Shown piece by piece: positions 1 through 6,510 of a stretch of 7,553 nucleotides of DNA (its first letter is position 1; each line of letters opens with the position of its first letter). Location of the stretch: positions 1 to 7,553 of the forward strand of contig JARDZO010000270.1 in NCBI GenBank assembly GCA_029240815.1, read 5' to 3'. The notes under the pieces are model-generated. The model was not told the origin of the DNA. It was given only the letters and a program-made list of their open reading frames with translations, and did not search any database. The stretch comes from Brevibacillus sp. (GTDB lineage: Bacteria; Bacillota; Bacilli; Brevibacillales; Brevibacillaceae). The translations under genes and the position numbers were made by a program.

Positions 1-509
1 CCGGAATTATGGTAGGCATGCTCGCGATCTGCTTTAAACTTAATGGACTCTCCCTCTCTTATAGTAAATTCCTCGTTATTGACCCGGATCGTCACTTCAC
101 CGTCAAACACGGAAATAAATTCCTCTGTCCCCTCCCCATGCGCGTCAGCACTTAGGTATGCCCCTTTATCCATCTCCACCGTGTACACTTCAAAGCGCCT
201 GTTCTCGTCAAATGAAAAAAAAGGAAATATACGGTATTTCCCACGATCTTCCTGCATCACTTGAATGTCATTTCTAGTAACGACAACCGTATCAGGCTGA
301 GGCTGATGAATCAGAGCAGTGAAGGAAATTTTTAATCCATTCGCGATTTTCCATACCGTATTCAGCGTCGGATTTGATTCTCCCCGTTCAATTTGCCCGA
401 GCATCGTCTTGCTTACTCCAGTCATGTCAGCTACCTTGTCCAAGCTTAGTTTTTTCGTTGCCCGCAATGTCTTTAAGTTTTCCGCGAACACAGCACTAAT
501 ATTTTCCAT
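1..509 (-). CDS. XRE-family regulator with C-terminal cupin domain (partial, runs off left edge)
   Basis: Probable DNA-binding transcriptional regulator. The 169 complete codons read from ATG at 509 start MENISAVFAENLKTLRA. Residues about 8-62 form an XRE/Cro-type helix-turn-helix, with SLDKVADMTGVSK followed by MLGQIERGESNPTL, the classic recognition-helix region. Residues about 105-169 form a cupin beta-barrel: an EEFISVFDGEVTI segment, then EEFTIREGES and a histidine near the end (DREHAYH). There is no stop codon before position 1. Family members are usually about 180-190 residues, so only the last 10-20 are missing. The start is supported by AGGGGG (515-520) five bases upstream. The gene is divergent from the EamB-like exporter at 616. 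XRE-cupin proteins next to amino-acid exporters commonly control the neighbour, so local control is inferred. The cupin probably binds a small ligand, which cannot be read from the sequence. Confidence 0.9.
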   Translation of the reverse strand, partial: MENISAVFAENLKTLRATKKLSLDKVADMTGVSKTMLGQIERGESNPTLNTVWKIANGLKISFTALIHQPQPDTVVVTRNDIQVMQEDRGKYRIFPFFSFDENRRFEVYTVEMDKGAYLSADAHGEGTEEFISVFDGEVTIRVNNEEFTIREGESIKFKADREHAYHNS

Positions 510-521
510 AATATCCCCCTA

Positions 522-551
522 TTGTGCTATATAACGACTGAATCGTATAAT
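522..551 (+). promoter_or_regulatory. Sigma-A promoter for the exporter gene
   Basis: TTGTGC (522-527) and a perfect TATAAT (546-551) are separated by 18 bp. Transcription would start near 558-560, leaving a leader of about 57 nt before the ATG at 616. A short inverted repeat, ACGA-N5-TCGT (534-546), lies in the spacer and touches the -10. The -35 lies just upstream of the divergent regulator's ribosome binding site, so the two genes share this control region. Confidence 0.6.
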
Positions 552-562
552 CATAGTGTACA

Positions 563-580
563 TACGTTAAAGCGTACGTT
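563..580. promoter_or_regulatory. Repeated TACGTT motif downstream of the exporter promoter, candidate operator
   Basis: TACGTT occurs at 563-568 and again at 575-580, a 12-bp step, roughly one helical turn. The second copy contains the end of the palindrome CGTACG (573-578), which sits inside a larger imperfect palindrome (A-rich left side, T-rich right side). The site lies just after the predicted transcription start of the exporter, where a bound repressor could block transcription. A role as binding site for the adjacent XRE regulator is inference only. Confidence 0.3.
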
Positions 581-615
581 TTATTCATCATAACACACAA
601 AGGAGTTGATTCACC

Positions 616-1200
616 ATGCAATGGATTCCGTTTTTGTTATATGTGCTCGTCACCTCGTTTACACCTGGACCAAATAACATTATGTCTATGGCGTATGCAA
701 GCAGGTCTGGCTACAAGCATACACTCAGGTTTATTCTTGGTGTAGCGGTTGGAACTACTGTCATTGCTCTGTTAAGCAGCTTCTTCAATCTTCTTCTATT
801 TAGTTTCATCCCCAAAGTAAAGCTTTGGATGAGCATTTTTGGTGGACTTTACATGGTGTATCTCGCGATGAAAATGCTGATGCACAAGCCTAGAGTGAAC
901 GAAGACAAACACGAAAAGTTGAACTCCTTCTTTTCTGGTTTCATTTTGCAGTTCATTAATCCAAAAGTCATTTTGTACGCGATAACGGCCATTTCTACCT
1001 TTATCATCCCGTTTTACCATTCAAGAGGGAGCTTGATTCTCTTTTCCTGTTTTCTTGGTTTAATCGGTTATGGAAGTACTTCCAGTTGGGCACTCTTTGG
1101 AGCAATCTTTCAATCGTTTTTGAGGAAATACGAAAGAGCCTTTCATATCGTGATGGGACTCATATTGCTTTACAGCGCGATCATCATCTTCCTTGGATAA
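616..1200 (+). CDS. LysE/RhtB-family amino-acid exporter, EamB-like
   Basis: Integral membrane exporter of about normal family length (194 residues; E. coli EamB is 195), with roughly six hydrophobic segments. The N-terminal TPGPNN motif (residues 17-22) is the LysE-family signature. Residues about 111-131 (LQFINPKVILYAITAISTF) and the C-terminal stretch from WALFGAIFQ through LRKYERAFHIVMG to the end closely follow the pattern I recall for E. coli EamB (YfiK), an exporter of cysteine and O-acetylserine. Substrate assignment from this resemblance is moderate; another small amino acid or thiol is possible. The start ATG is supported by AAAGGAG at 599-605. The gene is divergent from the XRE-cupin regulator, its likely controller. 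Its last 141 bases are antisense to the end of the HxlR reading frame, and no terminator follows it. Because the C-terminus matches the family to the last residues, this strand is the constrained one in the overlap. Confidence 0.9.
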   Translation: MQWIPFLLYVLVTSFTPGPNNIMSMAYASRSGYKHTLRFILGVAVGTTVIALLSSFFNLLLFSFIPKVKLWMSIFGGLYMVYLAMKMLMHKPRVNEDKHEKLNSFFSGFILQFINPKVILYAITAISTFIIPFYHSRGSLILFSCFLGLIGYGSTSSWALFGAIFQSFLRKYERAFHIVMGLILLYSAIIIFLG

Positions 1201-1641
1201 TGGGATTGATTGTTCCTGCGGAGGCACACGCAGTACTAACGCTTTATCGCCGTAGGCTCTTTCAATATGCGTATCGCCCCATCTGCACATGAGATGGAGA
1301 ATTTCCTTTAGACTCCAACCGTACTCCGTCAGTTCATACTCGACTTTTGGCGGGACCTGATTGTATGTGATTCGCGTGACGACCCCTGCTTCTTCCAGTT
1401 CTCGAAGCTGTTGGGTCAGTACCTTTTGCGTAACGGCCGGCATTAGGCTCATCAGCTCGCCGTTGCGCTTCTTGCCAAATGTGAGATGGAACAAGATAAC
1501 CGGCTTCCACTTGCCCCCGATTACTTCGAGTGTCGCTTCCACCGCGGTGTTGTAAATTTTCTCTGGCTCTTGCATAAGTTGTACACTCGCCTCCTTGTTA
1601 CCTCGATATTTGTTAACATAATAAATGTTCCGTAAACTCAT
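1060..1641 (-). CDS. HxlR-family (DUF24) transcriptional regulator with an unusual C-terminal extension
   Basis: Winged-helix DNA-binding regulator. The HxlR domain spans residues about 30-125: VEATLEVIGGKWKPVILFHL, then MPAVTQKVLTQQLRELEEAG (recognition region) and the wing NQVPPKVEYELTEYG. Family members are usually 105-130 residues, whereas this frame has 193. Residues 148-193 are read antisense through the end of the exporter gene and look like unconstrained sequence, so a stop codon may have been lost. The start is uncertain. The ATG at 1641 has a weak ribosome binding site. The in-frame ATG at 1575 (M23) has a strong AAGGAGG at 1590-1596, though 14 nt away, and would give an N-terminus of normal length. 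The cysteine usually found just before the VEATL motif is absent (N31-T32-A33 here). The only cysteines are C119 and two in the tail. Autoregulation is likely from the operator on its promoter. The target genes are not evident. Confidence 0.85.
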   Translation of the reverse strand: MSLRNIYYVNKYRGNKEASVQLMQEPEKIYNTAVEATLEVIGGKWKPVILFHLTFGKKRNGELMSLMPAVTQKVLTQQLRELEEAGVVTRITYNQVPPKVEYELTEYGWSLKEILHLMCRWGDTHIERAYGDKALVLRVPPQEQSIPLSKEDDDRAVKQYESHHDMKGSFVFPQKRLKDCSKECPTGSTSITD

Positions 1642-1719
1642 TGTGAAGTTTATCTCTCTTACTCACACGGTTACCTCAGCATCATCTTCCACAAAAACAA
1701 TCATCTACTGCACTCATGG

Positions 1720-1735
1720 TACTAACATCTTAGTA
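1720..1735. promoter_or_regulatory. Perfect inverted repeat TACTAA-N4-TTAGTA, candidate HxlR operator
   Basis: A 16-bp perfect dyad (arms 1720-1725 and 1730-1735, centre CATC) overlaps the predicted -10 of the HxlR-family gene. Its size and its position on the promoter fit a dimeric winged-helix repressor of the HxlR/MarR type. Binding by the local HxlR protein is inferred. Confidence 0.5.
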
Positions 1736-1755
1736 AAACTCGAATTATCTGTAAA
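1727..1755 (-). promoter_or_regulatory. Predicted promoter of the HxlR-family gene
   Basis: On the minus strand TTTACA (1750-1755) is followed after exactly 17 bp by TAAGAT (1727-1732), matching the -35 well and the -10 at four of six positions. Transcription would start near 1720, giving a leader of about 80 nt to ATG 1641 or about 145 nt to ATG 1575. The leader shows no convincing gene; two tiny frames in it lack ribosome binding sites. Confidence 0.5.
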
Positions 1756-1774
1756 CGAAAAGCCAAAGACCCAG

Positions 1775-1806
1775 TAAAAAAAGACACGCCTTCAACAGCG
1801 TGTCTC
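1775..1806 (-). terminator. Rho-independent terminator of the six-gene operon
   Basis: An 8-bp perfect stem, AGACACGC (1782-1789) with GCGTGTCT (1798-1805), has an 8-nt loop and is followed on the minus strand by a run of seven T (1776-1782, slightly overlapping the stem). It lies 22 bp after the stop codon of the last permease gene and marks the 3' end of the operon. Confidence 0.9.
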
Positions 1807-1827
1807 CTCCCTACTTCCTTGCACCCC

Positions 1828-2649
1828 TTATCCTTTTACAGCCCCCATCGATAATCCTTTCACCAAATAGCGCTGGACAAAGAAAGTGAATAGCAATGGC
1901 GGCAATACTGACAGGGCGATGGCTGCCGCGATATCTCCCCAGCGAATTCCGTACGCTTGAATAAATAAGGTGGAGCCCACCGTAGTCGTCATGGCGTTGT
2001 TGTCACTGAGAATGCGGACGAACAAAAATTCATTCCATGTAAATATAAAAGTGAGAATGGCAGCAGCAGCAGCACCGGGTGCAATCAATGGGAACACAAT
2101 GCGCGCCAGAATATTGCCTGGGGAACAACCATCGATCAAGGCCGCTTCCTCAATTTCGACCGGCAATTCTTGGATGAAGCCAACCATGAGCATCAGTGTG
2201 AGCGGTACATTCATGATGACGGCTACCCAGATGAGACCTGTCTTGGTGTCCAGCAATCCCATGAACTGATACATGGCGAAATAGGGAATGGCAAATACGA
2301 TCGGCGGCAACAGCTTGAGACTGACGATAAAGGAAAAAAACTTCTTCAAACCATAGCCGTAGCGTACCATGGCGTATGCCGCTGGGATACAAATAGCAAC
2401 CGTTATTGCACTCGTGCCAGCCGCGATGACAAAGCTGTTTAGGAAGAATTGCGCAAAGGGATATCCTGACCCTGAGAATACGTTTTGATAGTGTTCAAAG
2501 GTGGGGGCAAACACCCACTTTGGCGGGAAAGAAGCAATATCCCCTTCCGTTTTAAAGGACGTCCATACATCTAACAGTAAGGGAAACAAAAATAGCAGTA
2601 AAATGAAAGAGAGCAGCAGCCAAAATACCATTCGTTTTGCGATTTTCAT
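1828..2649 (-). CDS. CUT1-type ABC sugar permease, MalG-like subunit
   Basis: Inner component of a binding-protein-dependent sugar importer, in the cytoplasmic membrane. It has 273 residues, typical for the family, with about six membrane segments: roughly 8-28, 70-95, 103-127, 138-160, 188-210 and 240-262. The EAA loop that docks on the ATPase is intact: E168-A169-A170, G174, then IVFP (184-187). The FTWNEF motif (203-208) is typical of MalG-class permeases. It starts 4 nt after the stop of the upstream permease, with a purine-rich site (GGAAGGGAG) overlapping the end of that gene, so translation is probably coupled. It is the last gene of the operon, and its partner is the MalF-type permease immediately upstream. 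No ATPase gene follows, so the pair must use an ATPase encoded elsewhere. Sugar specificity is inferred from nanE and nanK only. Confidence 0.93.
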   Translation of the reverse strand: MKIAKRMVFWLLLSFILLLFLFPLLLDVWTSFKTEGDIASFPPKWVFAPTFEHYQNVFSGSGYPFAQFFLNSFVIAAGTSAITVAICIPAAYAMVRYGYGLKKFFSFIVSLKLLPPIVFAIPYFAMYQFMGLLDTKTGLIWVAVIMNVPLTLMLMVGFIQELPVEIEEAALIDGCSPGNILARIVFPLIAPGAAAAAILTFIFTWNEFLFVRILSDNNAMTTTVGSTLFIQAYGIRWGDIAAAIALSVLPPLLFTFFVQRYLVKGLSMGAVKG

Positions 2650-2653
2650 TTGG

Positions 2654-3514
2654 CTATGCTCCCTTCCTCACAATGAATTTCATGGCCAATCCAAGCACAG
2701 GGGCTAACAAAAAGGTCAGCAATACGCTCGCAGCAGTCGCTTCACCAATATTTCCTTCCAGAAACGCTTTTTTATAAATGAACAAACTGATGCTCGTCGT
2801 CAATTCTCCAGGACCGCCATTGGTCAGCACATAAATCATGTCGTAGATTTTGAACGCGTCAATTCCTCGTAGAAAAGCCACGATCGCCAGTGTAGGTACC
2901 AGAAGCGGAAGCGTGATCTGGAAAAAGCTTTGTAAGGGATTCGCGCCGTCGACTCGCGCTGCTTCATAGAGTTCTTCTGGTATTGTTGTCAAGCCTGCGT
3001 ACACGATGATGAAGACAAATGGAATCCATTGCATCGCGTCGATCCCTACCAACGTTACGTTCACCCATATGGGGTCAAACGGATTGACCGCAATCCCCCA
3101 CTGATTCAAATAATAGGGAACGACGCCCACGAATTCGTTTAACATAAGGCGAAAAATAAGAGCAAATAACGATGGAGCAACCATCAAAGGCAAGAGGAGC
3201 AGGCTGGTGAGCATCCCTTTTGCACGAAACTTTCGGTTGAACAAGACGGCTAAGCCGATTCCCGCTGCGAGTTCTACCACTGTCGCAAACAATGCGAATT
3301 TGGCACTGTAATAGATCGAACCGTAGAAGGACGCGTTTGTCAGCATCGACGTATAGTTTTGCAGCCCAATAAAGGATGCAGGCTCACCTGACAGCCGGGC
3401 GTCATGCACGCTCACAAAGTAAGCATACAGGGTGGGGAAGGCGACGAGCGCGATCACCACCACTGCCAAAGGAGTCATCATCCAAAAGGCTTGGCTTTTT
3501 GAATGCTGCAACAA
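2654..3514 (-). CDS. CUT1-type ABC sugar permease, MalF/UgpA-like subunit
   Basis: Membrane subunit of the sugar importer (286 residues), partner of the following MalG-type permease. It has about six hydrophobic segments: near 11-33, 70-92, 101-122, 150-172, 200-215 and 262-280. The EAA loop is present as E184-A185-A186, G190, then ITLP (200-203). The TNGGP motif (231-235) is common in this subfamily. The start is a TTG: no ATG lies near the proper N-terminus, and two consecutive TTG codons (3514-3512 and 3511-3509) follow AGGGAAG (3520-3526), which overlaps the solute-binding-protein stop codon. Either TTG could be used. The 2-nt gap after the upstream gene and the weak start codon suggest translational coupling, with less permease than binding protein made. 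Confidence 0.92.
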   Translation of the reverse strand: MLQHSKSQAFWMMTPLAVVVIALVAFPTLYAYFVSVHDARLSGEPASFIGLQNYTSMLTNASFYGSIYYSAKFALFATVVELAAGIGLAVLFNRKFRAKGMLTSLLLLPLMVAPSLFALIFRLMLNEFVGVVPYYLNQWGIAVNPFDPIWVNVTLVGIDAMQWIPFVFIIVYAGLTTIPEELYEAARVDGANPLQSFFQITLPLLVPTLAIVAFLRGIDAFKIYDMIYVLTNGGPGELTTSISLFIYKKAFLEGNIGEATAASVLLTFLLAPVLGLAMKFIVRKGA

Positions 3515-3516
3515 TC

Positions 3517-4887
3517 TTACTTCCCTAACAAAGTCGTGACTTCAGCCTGGGCCTTTTTCGCGGCTTCATCGACATCGGCTTGCCCGGCCCACACCGCAGA
3601 GAAATGCTTGGCTAATACTTCCAGAATCGGGAACACTTTGTCACTGGTATCGACTACATAGCCATATTTGTCTACATGCTCTGCGATAAAAGGAAACTCC
3701 GGACGTTTGTCTTTCATTCCATTCAATACGTCAGCAACTGGAGGAATCCCGCCGTTTTCCGCGTACGTTTTCATCGCTTCTGCCGTTGCCAAATACTTCA
3801 TCCATTTCATAGAAGCTTCCTGCTTTTCTGAATGTTTGTTGATACCGACGCCCAGGGAGTGTACATGTGTAGCGTGCTTGTCACCCGGAATGGGAGCGAT
3901 TCCGACCTTGTCAAAAATTTGTCCGCTCTTGCTCTGATCCGACAGTTCGTGGTAGGCAGCGCTCCACTGCAAGATCAATGCGGTCTTTCCCGTTTGAAAA
4001 GATTGATTGGTCTCTGGATATTCAAACGTCGAAGCGGTCGCTGGCGATATCCCGTTCTTTGTGAGATTGGCATAAATGTTTAGTGCTTTCTTAGTCTCTG
4101 CAGTATCGAAGTTCGCTTTTCCATCACTCGTATACCAGGACCCACCGATGGAGTACAGAACGTCATCCCAGATCATGACGTTGTAAATCAGGTTTTTGGC
4201 CTGCAGAGCCGTACCGTACTGGGTCGGTGAACCTGCATTCAGACTTTGTGTAAAAAATGCTGCTGTGGCGCTAAAATCATCCCAGTTCCACTCATCCGGC
4301 TTCTTGGGGGTGAGTTCTTTTCCCACGATTTTCTTGCTTACTTCCTTATACGTTGCCTGCCAAGCCGCATCCGTTAGCAATCGGTCGATTAAGTCCTTCC
4401 GGTAGTACATAAAATGGTTGGATACATCCGTCGGTATGGCGAACGTCTCCCCTCCATTTTTTAAAGAATCGATCGTCGTCCCGATATAAAGCTTTAGGCT
4501 GTCCCCCAGCTTATCGTCCAAAGGCAGCAAATCGCTCTTGTGCTCCCCAATTTTATAGCTCGCGGTGAAATAGATGTCGATGTCTTTGTTGTCAGAGCCC
4601 ATCATTGCAGATTCCTTTTCCCAAAAACCTTCGCGGGGAGCTGGTGCCATTTTGACCTCCACGCCATCCTGTGTCCCTTGCGCCTGGTTGTAATGATCGA
4701 CTACCTTTTGCATCGCATCGCTCTCTGGTCCGGGCCAGTACAGCATGGTAACCGTTTGTTTTTCCGCCTTAGGGGGAGGTGTTGCCTGATTGGGCGTCTG
4801 GTTACTAGAATTCGTACACCCATAAAGAGTCGTGATCAATCCCGCTGTTACAACCATGGACAGGCACTTTCGTTGTATATTCATCAC
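3517..4887 (-). CDS. Lipoprotein solute-binding protein of a CUT1 sugar ABC transporter
   Basis: Extracellular substrate-capture component, anchored to the membrane by lipid. It is 456 residues, usual for family 1 solute-binding proteins. The signal peptide has a positive start (QRK), a hydrophobic core (about 9-21) and a lipobox TLYGC, with the lipidated cysteine at C24; Tyr in place of Ala/Ser is less usual. A Ser/Asn/Pro/Gln-rich linker (about 25-42) precedes the folded domain, which begins with TVTMLYWPGPESDAM. Later segments such as NQSFQTGKTALILQWSAAY and GVGINKHSEKQEASMKWMKYL fit the sugar-binding family. Translation can start at GTG 4887 or the next codon, ATG 4884; AGGAGG lies 6 or 9 nt upstream. 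The gene follows nanK by 19 nt. The ligand is not readable from sequence; an amino sugar, ManNAc, sialic acid or a glycan fragment is inferred from the neighbours. Confidence 0.93.
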   Translation of the reverse strand: MMNIQRKCLSMVVTAGLITTLYGCTNSSNQTPNQATPPPKAEKQTVTMLYWPGPESDAMQKVVDHYNQAQGTQDGVEVKMAPAPREGFWEKESAMMGSDNKDIDIYFTASYKIGEHKSDLLPLDDKLGDSLKLYIGTTIDSLKNGGETFAIPTDVSNHFMYYRKDLIDRLLTDAAWQATYKEVSKKIVGKELTPKKPDEWNWDDFSATAAFFTQSLNAGSPTQYGTALQAKNLIYNVMIWDDVLYSIGGSWYTSDGKANFDTAETKKALNIYANLTKNGISPATASTFEYPETNQSFQTGKTALILQWSAAYHELSDQSKSGQIFDKVGIAPIPGDKHATHVHSLGVGINKHSEKQEASMKWMKYLATAEAMKTYAENGGIPPVADVLNGMKDKRPEFPFIAEHVDKYGYVVDTSDKVFPILEVLAKHFSAVWAGQADVDEAAKKAQAEVTTLLGK

Positions 4888-4906
4888 TCGGTCCCTCCTT
4901 TACTCC

Positions 4907-5803
4907 TCATTGTGAATCAAACAGCAAGCTGCCGGCCCCAAGCAACATGGCACCATCACCCAATGCGGATAAGACGAGAGCAAAATCCAGAGCAGCAGCA
5001 CGACTCAGCCTGCCAACTACTTTCTCTTCCAAGCTTGGCAAATAATACGGAAGACTTTGCGCGACACCTCCACCGAGGATCACTTTACGAGGATTCAAGA
5101 CCGTGACGAGTGAAGCAATCCCCTGTGCTAAATCGTTCACGTATTCTTCCATTAAGGCACGCGCGGCCCAATCACTCTCTTGGGCTCCACGTATGATGTC
5201 CAATCCTGCTTTTTTCACGCCATTCTTCTCCTGGTAACGCGCCTCTAATGCTTGACCGGAGACGTATGCCTCCAAGCAACCGCTTTTGCCGCAAGGACAC
5301 CGTCGACCACCAGGGTGGAACAGCATATGCCCTACTTCTCCAGCAGCCCCGCTCGTTCCGCGAACCAACTTTCCATGGGAGACGATCGCCCCGCCTACAC
5401 CCGTTCCCAGTGCAAGGCAAAGAAAATCCTGCACATCCTTCCCTGCTCCGAATGAAAGCTCTCCAAGTGCCATCGCTTGCACATCATTGATGACATGGAC
5501 AGGAAGCTGGAATCGTTCTTGCAGTTCTTTTTCGAGATGAATTCCAGCCCAATCTGGAAAAGTCTCCGTAGCTGACAAAATTTCCCCCTGCAAACCTACT
5601 TGACCCGTCGCTCCAACACCGATGCCGATTATCTCTTCTGTAGAGAGCTGTTGGATGAGCTGGGCAAGCCGCTCCATCACTTCCTTTCCTCCGCGCTTCG
5701 CTTCCGTCGGTGTTTCACAAACTGCCAGGAGCTTGCCGTCTTCTCGGATGACTCCGCCGCGGATTTTTGTCCCTCCAATATCAATGCCAATGGCTTTCTT
5801 CAT
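4907..5803 (-). CDS. nanK: ROK-family sugar kinase, probable N-acetylmannosamine kinase
   Basis: Cytoplasmic ATP-dependent kinase, expected to phosphorylate ManNAc at the 6-hydroxyl to feed NanE. It has 298 residues, normal for ROK kinases. The phosphate-binding loop is DIGGTK (8-13). The catalytic base region is N106-D107 in VINDVQAMALGE. LALGTGVGGAIV (about 130-141) is the second nucleotide/sugar loop. E156 and H159 lie in GEVGHM. The structural zinc site is H159 with C169, C171 and C176 in CPCGKSGCLE, all present. A GGG(V/I) loop near 253-256 closes the ATP site. The ATG overlaps the nanE stop by four bases (ATGA), so the two are translationally coupled. Without context the protein could equally be a glucokinase or GlcNAc kinase; the fused arrangement with nanE makes ManNAc the best guess. 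Confidence 0.85.
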   Translation of the reverse strand: MKKAIGIDIGGTKIRGGVIREDGKLLAVCETPTEAKRGGKEVMERLAQLIQQLSTEEIIGIGVGATGQVGLQGEILSATETFPDWAGIHLEKELQERFQLPVHVINDVQAMALGELSFGAGKDVQDFLCLALGTGVGGAIVSHGKLVRGTSGAAGEVGHMLFHPGGRRCPCGKSGCLEAYVSGQALEARYQEKNGVKKAGLDIIRGAQESDWAARALMEEYVNDLAQGIASLVTVLNPRKVILGGGVAQSLPYYLPSLEEKVVGRLSRAAALDFALVLSALGDGAMLLGAGSLLFDSQ

Positions 5804-6471
5804 TCCTTCATCCCTTCCAGAAAGCGCCTGGTGATCTCCTGAGGCCGTGTAATTGCGCCCCCCACTACCACGCAGAACGCTCCCAGCTGCAGAGCTTTTC
5901 TCGCTTGGTCCGGCGTATGGATTCTCCCTTCGGCAATGACTGGAATGTGCAGCTGGGCCACCAGCCCTCGCAGCAAGTCAAAGTCCGGATCTTTGCTCTT
6001 CTTCTGCATGGTCGCATAGGTATAGCCAGCTAAGGTGGTACCGACCAGATCACACCCCAACTGCTGGGCACGTATCCCGTCAGCTACAGTGGAAACATCA
6101 GCCATTACCGCTTTGCCGAGCTCCACTTTGATATAGCGAATCAAGTCTTCCAACGATTCCGGTCTGCTCTGTGTCGTCGCATCGATTGCGATGATGTCTG
6201 CACCGGCTTCCTGAACGAGTCGGGCATCTTCTTTAGCTGGTGTGATGAAAGCATCAAAGCCTGTTATTTTTCGCTTGTTGATTCCGATGATGGGCAGATC
6301 AATGCTGGTTCGAATGGCGCGAATGTCGTGAAAGCCATTGGCCCGAATCCCGACAGCCCCGCCTTCCTGTGCAGCTCTCGCCATTCGTTCCATGAATTGC
6401 GGACCATGTAGAGGTTCATCTTCCAGAGCTTGGCAGGATACCACCAGCCCTGCCTTCAGTTTTTCCAGCAT
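5800..6471 (-). CDS. nanE: N-acetylmannosamine-6-phosphate 2-epimerase
   Basis: Interconverts ManNAc-6-P and GlcNAc-6-P in the cytoplasm, the step that brings ManNAc or sialic acid into amino-sugar catabolism. It has 223 residues, the usual length, and is a TIM-barrel protein. Conserved motifs appear in order: SCQA (12-15), GIRANG (41-46), GINKRK (63-68) with the lysine K66 that corresponds to the catalytic lysine reported for the Clostridium perfringens enzyme, IDAT (96-99), MADVST (123-128), GTTLAGYT (144-151), AEGR (180-183) with the candidate catalytic E181, and the phosphate-binding VVVGGAITRP (201-210). The full motif set makes the assignment very secure. The ATG is supported by AAAGGA seven bases upstream. 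The gene follows the RpiR regulator by 39 nt and overlaps nanK by 4 nt. Confidence 0.96.
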   Translation of the reverse strand: MLEKLKAGLVVSCQALEDEPLHGPQFMERMARAAQEGGAVGIRANGFHDIRAIRTSIDLPIIGINKRKITGFDAFITPAKEDARLVQEAGADIIAIDATTQSRPESLEDLIRYIKVELGKAVMADVSTVADGIRAQQLGCDLVGTTLAGYTYATMQKKSKDPDFDLLRGLVAQLHIPVIAEGRIHTPDQARKALQLGAFCVVVGGAITRPQEITRRFLEGMKE

Positions 6472-6510
6472 CGTCGTATCCTTTCTTTTTTCGATTTGGC
6501 GGGCGTGAGA

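Noticed and set aside
796..1020. Minus-strand open frame of 74 codons inside the exporter gene
   Set aside because: Shadow frame: low-complexity composition, no family motif, and the plus strand here codes a well-conserved exporter.
1663..1704. Tiny minus-strand frame MIVFVEDDAEVTV in the HxlR leader
   Set aside because: Reads like a plausible peptide, but there is no ribosome binding site and 13 codons is too short to support without conservation.
1750..1763. Possible cre (CcpA) site TGTAAACGAAAAGC
   Set aside because: The left half matches TGWAARCG but the right half lacks the required CA end; it also lies beyond the operon terminator and covers the -35 of the HxlR promoter.
4540..5106. 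Plus-strand open frame of 188 codons across the binding-protein and kinase genes
   Set aside because: Long but antisense to two clearly conserved genes; its composition (many Arg, His, Cys, Ser) is that of a shadow frame and it spans an intergenic boundary.
4907..5803. ROK protein as a ROK-family repressor instead of a kinase
   Set aside because: There is no N-terminal helix-turn-helix, and the ATP-binding and catalytic residues are all present, so it is a kinase.
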